In this document: positions 58,257-64,000 of the stretch, one piece after another
Layout of the letters: the number at the start of each line of letters is the position of its first letter
Numbering within the stretch: position 1 is the stretch's first letter
Assembly (NCBI RefSeq): GCF_020042665.1
Contig: NZ_CP083376.1
Location: forward strand, 1-64,000
Reading direction: 5' to 3'
Source: Pseudoxanthomonas sp. X-1
GTDB lineage: Bacteria > Pseudomonadota > Gammaproteobacteria > Xanthomonadales > Xanthomonadaceae
Length of the DNA: 64,000 nt
Program-made: the position numbers and the translations under genes
Notes under the pieces: model-generated
Told to the model about the DNA's origin: nothing
Databases searched by the model: none
What the model saw: only the letters and a program-made list of their open reading frames with translations

Positions 58257-60914
58257 ATGACCGACCCCCGCACCCGCCAGGCCGACGCCCTCATCGAAGG
58301 GCTGCAACGCGAGCATGGCGGCCAGCTCACCGTGTTCCTCGGCGCGGCGCCCGGCGTGGGCAAGACCTACGCCATGCTCGGCCGCGCGCGCGAGCAGCTC
58401 CGGCGCGGCACCGATCTGGTGGTCGGCATCGTCGAGACCCATGGCCGCAGCGAGACCGCCGCCCTGGCCGAAGGCCTGCCGCAGCAGCCGCGCAAGCGCG
58501 TCGAGTACCAGGGCCGGGTGCTGGAGGAGATGGACCTGGACGCACTGCTGGCGCGCAAGCCGGCCTTGGTGCTGGTGGACGAGCTGGCGCACCGCAACGC
58601 GCCGGGCAGCCGCCACGAGCGCCGCTGGCAGGACGTGGTCGAACTGCTCGACGCCGGCATCGACGTGTGGACCACGATCAACGTCCAGCACCTGGAAAGC
58701 CTCAACGACATGGTGCTGCGCATCACCGGCGTGCGCGTGTCCGAGACCGTGCCCGATGCGGTGTTCGACCGGCTCAACGACATCGTGCTGGTGGACATCC
58801 CGCCGCGCGAGCTGGTCGAGCGCCTGCAGCAGGGCAAGGTCTACCTGCCCGACCAGGCGGCGCAGGCGCTGCAGGCATTCTTCTCGCCGTCCAACCTCAC
58901 CGCGCTGCGCGAGCTGGCCATGCAGACCGCGGCCGAGCACGTGGACAACGCGCTGCGCGAGAACGCCGCCGCGCGCGGCCAGGCCGGCGTGCCCGTGCGC
59001 CGGCGCGTGCTGGTGGCCATCGACGGCGGCGGCCAGAGCGAATACCTGGTGCGCGTGGCCCGACGCATCGCCGAACGCCGCGGAGCGCCGTGGACGGTGG
59101 TCACCGTGCAGCGGCGCGGCTTCGATGCCGACAGCCAGCAGGAGATCGACCGCGCCTTCGCCCTGGCGCGGCGCCTGGGCGGCGAGGCCGAACTGCTGCA
59201 CGGCCCCAACATCGCCGACGCCCTGCTCGACCACGCCGGCCACACCGGCGTGTCCACCCTGGTGCTGGGCCGCACGCGCGAGCGGCCGCTGGCGCGCATG
59301 GTCAACCGCACCCTGACCCAGCAGCTGATCCAGCGCGGCGCGCACCTGGAGATCAACATCGTCAGCACGCCGGCCGCGCGCGCCCGGGCGCGGCGCAGCC
59401 TGCATGCGCTGCCGCAGCGCCTGAGCCGGCACGATGCCGGCTTCTCGCTGCTGGCCACGGTCGCGGCGGTGGCGCTGGCCTGGGTGGCCCAGCGCTGGGT
59501 CGGGCTGGACGACCTGTCGATGGTGTTCATCGTCGCGGTGGTGGTGGTGGCCGCGCGCACGCGCATGGCCGCGGCGGTGCTCAGCGCCGTGCTGTGCTTC
59601 CTGGCCTACAACTTCTTCTTCATCGAACCGCGCTTCACCCTGCACATCAGCGCCGAGCAGGGCGTGGTGACGGTGTTCCTGTTCCTGGCCGCCGCGCTGG
59701 TGGCCGGGCGCCTGGCCTCGCGCCTGCGCATGCAGGTGCTGGCGCTGGCGGCGGCTAACCGCCATGCCACCGCGATGCAGCAGCTGGGGCGCGAGCTGTC
59801 CACCGCCGCCGACCTGGGCCAGGTGCTGCAGGCCGGGCGCCGCGCGCTGGAGCGTGCGCTGGACGCGCAGGCCTGGCTGCGCGTGGGCGAGCAGGTCGAG
59901 GCCGCGCCCACCGCCGCCCTGGGCGACACCGACCACGCCGCCGCGGCCTGGACCCAGCGCCATGGCGCGCCCAGCGGCCGCCACACCGACACCCTGGCCG
60001 GCGCGGGCTGGTGGTTCGTGCCGATGACCGCCGGCGAAAAAACCACCATCGGCGTGGCCGGCCTGCGCATGGACGATCCCTCGCCGCCGGGCCTGGAACG
60101 CCGCCGCCTGGCCGAGGCCATGGTCGAGGACATCGCCCAGGCCGCCCTGCGCACGCGTCTGGTCGGCGACCTGGAGAAGGCCCGCATGAGCGGCGAGACC
60201 GAGCGCCTGCGCTCGGCCCTGCTGTCCTCGGTCAGCCACGACCTGCGCTCGCCGCTGGCGGCGATGATTGGCTCGGCCAGCAGCCTGTCCGGCTATGGCC
60301 AGGCCATGCCGGTCGAGGACCGGCGCGCGCTGCTGGACACCATCCTCACCGAAGGCGAGCGCCTGGACCGCTACATCCAGAACCTGCTGGACATGACCCG
60401 CCTGGGCCACACCGGGCTGACCCTCAACCGCGACTGGATCGGCGTGGACGAGCTGGTCGGCTCGGCCGTGCGCCGGCTGCAGCGCTACCAGCCCGGCGTG
60501 CGCGTGGAGACCGCGCTGGCGCCGGAGCTGCCGATGCTGTGGGTGCATCCGGCGCTGGTGGAGCAGGCGGTGTTCAACGTGCTGGAGAACGCGGCCAAGT
60601 TCTCCCCGGCGGGCGAGCCGGTGCGCGTGTCGGCGCAGCTGGCGCCCGGCGGCCTGCGCATCGACGTGGCCGACCGCGGGCCGGGCATTCCCGAGGACGA
60701 GCGCGCGCGCATCTTCGACATGTTCTACAGCGTCGAGCGCGGCGACCGCGGCCGCCACGGCACCGGCCTGGGGCTGACCATCTGCCAGGGCATGATCGGC
60801 GCGCATGGCGGCGAGGTGGAGGCGCTTCCCGGTCAGGATGGGCGCGGTACGCTGATCCGCATCACCCTGCCGCTGCTGCAGCCCCCGCCCCGCAATGACG
60901 CCGACGACGACTGA
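58257..60914 (+). CDS. kdpD: KdpD, potassium sensor histidine kinase
   Basis: This is 885 residues long. The N-terminal KdpD domain has LGAAPGVGKTYAMLGRA (Walker A, ~24-40), DELAHRNAPGSRHERRW (~110) and a universal-stress-like domain (~250-370). Four membrane helices follow (~395-490), then a GAF-like region (~520-640), the HisKA motif SSVSHDLRSPLAAMIGSA (His about residue 661) and the ATPase with NVLENAAKFSP, DRGPGIPEDE and GTGLGLTIC. It senses low K+ or turgor and phosphorylates KdpE. It starts 146 bp after kdpC and overlaps kdpE by 20 nt. Confidence 0.96.
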   Translation: MTDPRTRQADALIEGLQREHGGQLTVFLGAAPGVGKTYAMLGRAREQLRRGTDLVVGIVETHGRSETAALAEGLPQQPRKRVEYQGRVLEEMDLDALLARKPALVLVDELAHRNAPGSRHERRWQDVVELLDAGIDVWTTINVQHLESLNDMVLRITGVRVSETVPDAVFDRLNDIVLVDIPPRELVERLQQGKVYLPDQAAQALQAFFSPSNLTALRELAMQTAAEHVDNALRENAAARGQAGVPVRRRVLVAIDGGGQSEYLVRVARRIAERRGAPWTVVTVQRRGFDADSQQEIDRAFALARRLGGEAELLHGPNIADALLDHAGHTGVSTLVLGRTRERPLARMVNRTLTQQLIQRGAHLEINIVSTPAARARARRSLHALPQRLSRHDAGFSLLATVAAVALAWVAQRWVGLDDLSMVFIVAVVVVAARTRMAAAVLSAVLCFLAYNFFFIEPRFTLHISAEQGVVTVFLFLAAALVAGRLASRLRMQVLALAAANRHATAMQQLGRELSTAADLGQVLQAGRRALERALDAQAWLRVGEQVEAAPTAALGDTDHAAAAWTQRHGAPSGRHTDTLAGAGWWFVPMTAGEKTTIGVAGLRMDDPSPPGLERRRLAEAMVEDIAQAALRTRLVGDLEKARMSGETERLRSALLSSVSHDLRSPLAAMIGSASSLSGYGQAMPVEDRRALLDTILTEGERLDRYIQNLLDMTRLGHTGLTLNRDWIGVDELVGSAVRRLQRYQPGVRVETALAPELPMLWVHPALVEQAVFNVLENAAKFSPAGEPVRVSAQLAPGGLRIDVADRGPGIPEDERARIFDMFYSVERGDRGRHGTGLGLTICQGMIGAHGGEVEALPGQDGRGTLIRITLPLLQPPPRNDADDD

Positions 60915-61611
60915 GCACACGCCCACCACGCCCGCGCGCGTGCTGGTGATCGACGACGAAGCGCAGATCCGCCGCTTCCTCGACATCTCCCTGCGGGCGC
61001 AGGGTTACGTGGTGCTGCAGGCGGCCGATGGCCGCGCGGGCCTGGAGACGCTGGCCACGCAGGGCGCGGACCTGGTGATCCTGGACATCGGCCTGCCCGA
61101 TCTGGATGGGCACGAGGTGCTGGCGCAGCTGCGCCAGTGGAGCCAGGTGCCGGTGCTGATGCTCAGCGTGCGTGCCGCCGAGGGCGAGAAGGTCGCCGCG
61201 CTCGACGGCGGCGCCAACGACTACGTCACCAAGCCCTTCGGCACGCAGGAACTGATGGCGCGCGTGCGCGGCCTGCTGCGCCATCACGTGGTGGCCGACG
61301 CCAGCGCGCCGCCGCTGTTCGACGACGGCCACCTGCACATCGACCTGGTCCGTCGCGAAGTGCACCTGGACGGCGTCCCCGTGGTGCTGACCCGCAAGGA
61401 GTTCGCCCTGCTCTCGCTGCTGGTGGCCAACGCCGGCCGCGTGGTCACCCAGCCGCAGCTGCTGCGCGAGGTCTGGGGCCCCACCCATACCGAGGACACC
61501 CACTACCTGCGCGTGCTGGTCGGCAAGCTGCGCGCCAAGCTCGGGGACTCGGCGCTGGCGCCGAAGTACCTGGCGACCGAGCCGGGAGTGGGGTTGCGGT
61601 TTCTCGGGTGA
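60895..61611 (+). CDS. kdpE: KdpE, response regulator of the kdp operon
   Basis: This is 238 residues long. The receiver domain has the acidic pair IDDE, the phosphoacceptor in LVILDIGLPDLDG (Asp about residue 63), and LMLSVRAAEGEK with DYVTKPF (Lys about 113). The OmpR-type winged helix (~140-238) ends KYLATEPGVGLRFL. It activates kdpFABC when phosphorylated by KdpD. The start overlaps kdpD by 20 nt. A decayed copy of its 3' end lies at 62901-63123. Confidence 0.96.
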   Translation: MTPTTTEHTPTTPARVLVIDDEAQIRRFLDISLRAQGYVVLQAADGRAGLETLATQGADLVILDIGLPDLDGHEVLAQLRQWSQVPVLMLSVRAAEGEKVAALDGGANDYVTKPFGTQELMARVRGLLRHHVVADASAPPLFDDGHLHIDLVRREVHLDGVPVVLTRKEFALLSLLVANAGRVVTQPQLLREVWGPTHTEDTHYLRVLVGKLRAKLGDSALAPKYLATEPGVGLRFLG

Positions 61612-61662
61612 TGCGCTGACGACGCAGATGCCGGAATCGATGCGAGCCAAGGGGTCAATGCA

Positions 61663-62202
61663 ATGGTCAATGACATGATGGGTCCGCATATCACGGTTGC
61701 GGAGCTGAAGCGCGCACTGGAAGGGGCGAGGGACGAGGCGGTGATCGGCGTCTGGATTCCGCCACACCTCGAAACCGGTGGGCTTTGGACCATCCACCCT
61801 GTCCTGTTGGGCGGCCGGGCTGACGGCCCCGTGTTCCGATTGATCGTGCGAAGCGGTGCGGACGACGCCCCGCTCCCGAGGCATCAGACGACCACAGGTC
61901 ATGAAGCCGCAGGCGCCCTGTCGGAGACGCCGAGTGCGTGGGCGAGCTCGCGGCTGCATGAGCTCATGCGCGATCGCCATATCGGGGGGTTCGATGCGCT
62001 GCCTACCATGGACGCGAAGCACGCATGGGGTGCGTGTACGAGTCCTGGACCTGCACGATGTCTGCCACGCACGACGACGCCCTGCGCCCGCAGGATGAAG
62101 AACACGCCCACCGCCTGCTGGACCGCCACGGGCGCCTGGTGCGCAACACGCCGCAGGACCAGGACTGGGCCGATCTGCTGTCGCCGGGGCGCCGCCGCCT
62201 GA
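61663..62202 (+). CDS. Hypothetical protein, DUF6225-like N-terminus
   Basis: This open frame has 179 codons. The first ~70 residues look coding (HITVAELKRALEGARDEAVI, then GLWTIHPVLLGGRADGPVFR) and resemble the small DUF6225 pattern of actinobacteria. AAGGGG precedes the start. The last ~45 codons overlap the next gene in another frame and become Arg/Thr/Cys rich, so the true protein may end earlier or be truncated by the insertion that formed this region. Confidence 0.4.
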   Translation: MVNDMMGPHITVAELKRALEGARDEAVIGVWIPPHLETGGLWTIHPVLLGGRADGPVFRLIVRSGADDAPLPRHQTTTGHEAAGALSETPSAWASSRLHELMRDRHIGGFDALPTMDAKHAWGACTSPGPARCLPRTTTPCARRMKNTPTACWTATGAWCATRRRTRTGPICCRRGAAA

Positions 62203-62840
62203 TCGGGGCGAGCGCGCTGGCCGCCGGTGGGCTGGCGCTGTCGACACAGGGCGCGGTGGCCGCGCCGGCCGCTGGCGGAAATTTCACCGCGCCAGGCAAG
62301 CCCGGCTTCCGCGCCATCGTGCCGCCGCCGGATGCCGGCAAGAGTCCCTGGGGCGAGCACACCGCCAGTGAGCCCACGCCGCGTCCGCGCAGCGTCCGGC
62401 CCGGCGAGAAGACGCTGCCGGCCAAGCCGCGCGCCTATACCGACGTGAAGAGCTATCACGCGCATATCTACTTCGACGAGGACACCTACGAGAAGGCCGC
62501 GCTGATCCGCCGCTGGACGGCCGAGCGCTTCCCGGTGGAGCTGGGCAACTGGAACCTGGAGCCGCGCGGCCCGCACGTCACCCCGTCGTTCTACTTCGGC
62601 TTCACCAACGACCTGCTGCCGGTGCTGGTGCCGTGGCTGCAGTTGAACAGCCTGGGCCTGACCATCCTGCTGCACCCCAACACCGGCGACGAGCGCGCCG
62701 ATCACCTCTACTACGCGCTGTGGGTCAACCGCTCGCAGCCGGTCAACGGCTATCTGATGCCCGACCTGGAGAAGGGCGGCGAGCCGCACCTGGAACGGAT
62801 CTACCCCAACATCGTGCCGACCGTCCCGCTGGAGACCTGA
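62058..62840 (+). CDS. DOPA 4,5-dioxygenase-like protein with Tat-type N-terminus
   Basis: This is 260 residues long. Residues ~125-260 match the DOPA 4,5-dioxygenase family: SYHAHIYFDEDTYEKAAL (metal His pair), RGPHVTPSFYFGFTNDLLP and LTILLHPNTGDERADHLYYA. Ahead of it is an unusual ~115-residue N-terminus with a twin-arginine-like segment (SPGRRRLIGASALAAGGLAL), suggesting Tat export. Extradiol cleavage of DOPA-like catechols is the family reaction; the real substrate is unknown. ATG 62058 is chosen as the start of the coding-like region. No neighbouring catechol genes are seen. Confidence 0.78.
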   Translation: MSATHDDALRPQDEEHAHRLLDRHGRLVRNTPQDQDWADLLSPGRRRLIGASALAAGGLALSTQGAVAAPAAGGNFTAPGKPGFRAIVPPPDAGKSPWGEHTASEPTPRPRSVRPGEKTLPAKPRAYTDVKSYHAHIYFDEDTYEKAALIRRWTAERFPVELGNWNLEPRGPHVTPSFYFGFTNDLLPVLVPWLQLNSLGLTILLHPNTGDERADHLYYALWVNRSQPVNGYLMPDLEKGGEPHLERIYPNIVPTVPLET

Positions 62841-62900
62841 TGCTTTGGTGGCAGGTGGGTCGGAAGGCTCAGTTGAAAGGAAAACAACCAAAACTGCCTG

Positions 62901-63123
62901 TTGACCCACAAGGAATTGGCCCTGCTTTCGCTGCTGGCGGCCGATGCCGACAGCATGGTCACCCAGCCGCTACCTTTGCGCGAGGTCCGGGGCCATTCGC
63001 CGAGGACGCCCACGACCTGCGCGTGCTGGCCGGCAAGCTGTGCGCCAAGCTCGGCAATTCGGCGCTGGCGCCGAGGTGCCTGGCGACCGAGCCGGGGGGT
63101 GGGGATGCGGTTTCTGGGTCTTA
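62901..63123 (+). pseudogene. Decayed duplicate of the kdpE 3' end
   Basis: This matches kdpE 61387-61611 almost base for base, including gtcacccagccgc, ctgcgcgtgctgg, ggcgctggcgccga and tggcgaccgagccggg. It has a 4-bp deletion in the gggccccacccat region and a 1-bp insertion in the final G run, so the frame is broken. The first part reads LTHKELALLSLLAADADS, the start of the winged helix. There is no receiver domain. It is a leftover of a local duplication spanning the DOPA-dioxygenase gene. Confidence 0.88.
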
Positions 63124-63167
63124 GCTGGCAAACTCAGCCTCATTCCTAGGCCAACTTTCTGAAGGCA

Positions 63168-63458
63168 ATGAGCGACGTGAGCGTGACCCAGGAAAAAGTC
63201 GTGGCTTTTGCGATCGTTGAGATCCGCCAGCTCTTGGCTGGCTATCTTGGAAGTCAATCCACTGCGGATCTATCCGTGCGGATTGCCGCTCACTTGGCGT
63301 ACGCACTCCACAACCAGGCCGACGCTGTTCTGGAAGGCAAGCCTTTCGATACCCAGCAAGCGCTTCGTGGGTTTGGCGCGATCGACGGCTTGCTTGGGAC
63401 TGAGTATGAGCGGCGGCTGCCAGGACTGATGACCGAGCTGGCAGGCCAAGCGCCATGA
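63168..63458 (+). CDS. Hypothetical protein, 96 aa
   Basis: This is a small, mostly helical soluble protein (EKVVAFAIVEIRQLLAGYLG, then ALHNQADAVLEGKPFDTQQA). I do not recognise a family. Its composition is less GC-rich than the kdp region. Its last codon overlaps the next start (ATGA), so the two genes form a pair. Confidence 0.65.
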   Translation: MSDVSVTQEKVVAFAIVEIRQLLAGYLGSQSTADLSVRIAAHLAYALHNQADAVLEGKPFDTQQALRGFGAIDGLLGTEYERRLPGLMTELAGQAP

Positions 63459-63802
63459 GGTGCACCGGCATACTGTTCGCGGCACTGCTGGTGTCGGCCT
63501 GCACTGGACCAGGCGCCAAAGATCTCGATGGCGCGCAGCTGGTGAAAGCGCTTGAGCAGCAGGTGAAGCTTCCTCAGGATGCTTCGCCATTGTCCGATTA
63601 CACGCGCTATTACAAGCTCACCGCCGAAGGCGTGCTGGTCGGCGTTTACATCAAGGGCTTCGATGGTGGTGATCGTCAGGCGCATTTGGTATCCGAGCGC
63701 GAGCTGCCGCTTATCCTCGATGGTGGCTGTAACGTGATCCACGTGCAGTACGATCCCGGTGCGAACAAAGTGCTGCGCGTTTTCTGCAACGGCATTGCCT
63801 GA
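63455..63802 (+). CDS. Hypothetical lipoprotein, 115 aa
   Basis: The N-terminus MRCTGILFAALLVSAC has a clear lipobox (LVSAC), so the mature protein is lipid-anchored. The mature domain has a repeating beta pattern (LTAEGVLVGVYIKGFDGGDR, then ELPLILDGGCNVIHVQYDP) and a final cysteine near the end (RVFCNGIA). I know no named family. It is translationally coupled to the preceding gene, an arrangement also seen for toxin/immunity or small envelope-stress pairs. Confidence 0.7.
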   Translation: MRCTGILFAALLVSACTGPGAKDLDGAQLVKALEQQVKLPQDASPLSDYTRYYKLTAEGVLVGVYIKGFDGGDRQAHLVSERELPLILDGGCNVIHVQYDPGANKVLRVFCNGIA

Positions 63803-63867
63803 CGCACGCCCCGTCCTGGTGGAGACCTGACCGCCACGCCGTTCGTCGGCCATGACCTCCGGCAGGG

Positions 63868-63910
63868 TTGACTACAGTTGTCGCCACGGCTAGGTTGACT
63901 ACAAGTGTAG
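63868..63910 (+). promoter_or_regulatory. Promoter with two BlaI/MecI-type operator sites
   Basis: TTGACT (63868-63873) and TAGGTT (63891-63896) form a -35/-10 pair with a 17-bp spacer. CTACAGTTGTC (63872-63882) and CTACAAGTGTAG (63899-63910) resemble the TACA-NN-TGTA core of BlaI/MecI operators, 27 bp apart. They precede a BlaI-type gene, consistent with autorepression. Confidence 0.65.
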
Positions 63911-63926
63911 GCAACCGGAGACGGCC

Positions 63927-64000
63927 ATGCGCCGCAAGAGCATCGGGGACCAGGAGCTGGCGCTGCTCCAGTACATCGGCGAGCAGGGCGAGGCGACGGT
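63927..64000 (+). CDS. BlaI/MecI/CopY-family repressor, N-terminal part
   Basis: Only the first ~24 codons are inside the window (MRRKSIGDQELALLQYIGEQ, then GEATV). The IGDQELALLQYI opening is typical of BlaI-type winged-helix repressors. The GC-rich codon use fits the host. A BlaR-type peptidase gene would be expected after it; it lies outside the window. The 3' end is cut by the window edge. Confidence 0.75.
   Translation, partial: MRRKSIGDQELALLQYIGEQGEAT

Overview
The window is chromosomal DNA from a high-GC gammaproteobacterium, most likely a member of the Xanthomonadaceae/Lysobacteraceae (Pseudoxanthomonas, Xanthomonas, Stenotrophomonas or Lysobacter group). The pointers are a secreted amidase with an XVIPCD-like recognition domain, a kinase-less bacteriophytochrome behind a heme oxygenase, a TorF-type porin ahead of kdpFABC, and short inverted repeats of the form ATTCCCGC..GCGGGAAT between genes. 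The genus cannot be fixed from the sequence alone. No tRNA, rRNA, CRISPR array, complete insertion sequence or prophage was seen.

Region 1 (1-6700) is accessory. Two similar DUF2306 membrane-protein genes (725-1402 and 5995-6672) flank a divergent marR/SDR pair, an AT-rich gene with a HEPN-like RX4H motif (3391-4839) and a membrane-anchored NERD-domain gene (4965-5864). Three diverged copies of the intergenic unit between NERD and DUF2306 genes (430-622, 2945-3156, 5750-5945) suggest a duplicated NERD/DUF2306 module into which other cargo was inserted. Region 2 (6787-8143) looks like a contact-dependent killing pair: an amidase_2 effector with an N-terminal XVIPCD-like domain, overlapped at its 3' end by a lipoprotein gene that would be its immunity protein.

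Region 3 (8300-31000) is mostly ordinary metabolism: GNAT, a TonB-like protein, a PAS/GGDEF diguanylate cyclase, GST, a LysR/SDR divergent pair, an M61 peptidase, MarR, glycogen debranching enzyme GlgX, an SDR, a catalase-family protein, a translationally coupled (alpha/beta hydrolase + gluconate-dehydrogenase-subunit-3)/GMC/SDR oxidation operon, and a GH15 glucoamylase-like enzyme. Region 4 (31100-43000) has folE, a yybP-ykoY manganese riboswitch with mntP and ychJ, a zinc alcohol dehydrogenase, hexose-6-phosphate mutarotase, a soluble histidine kinase followed by bphO-bphP, a secreted GH5 cellulase-like enzyme and benE.

Region 5 (42000-52630) has the gltBD glutamate synthase operon, a lower-GC scar with the tip of a broken Rhs gene coupled to an OmpA-like gene, topoisomerase IB between two I78-type inhibitor-like lipoproteins, and a three-gene operon with two degenerate AroQ-fold (type II dehydroquinase-like) proteins. 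Region 6 (52860-61611) is a high-affinity potassium locus: porin, kdpF, A, B, C, D, E. Region 7 (61660-64000) has a Tat-exported DOPA-dioxygenase-like protein, a decayed second copy of the 3' end of kdpE, two small coupled genes, and the start of a BlaI/MecI-type repressor behind two candidate operators.
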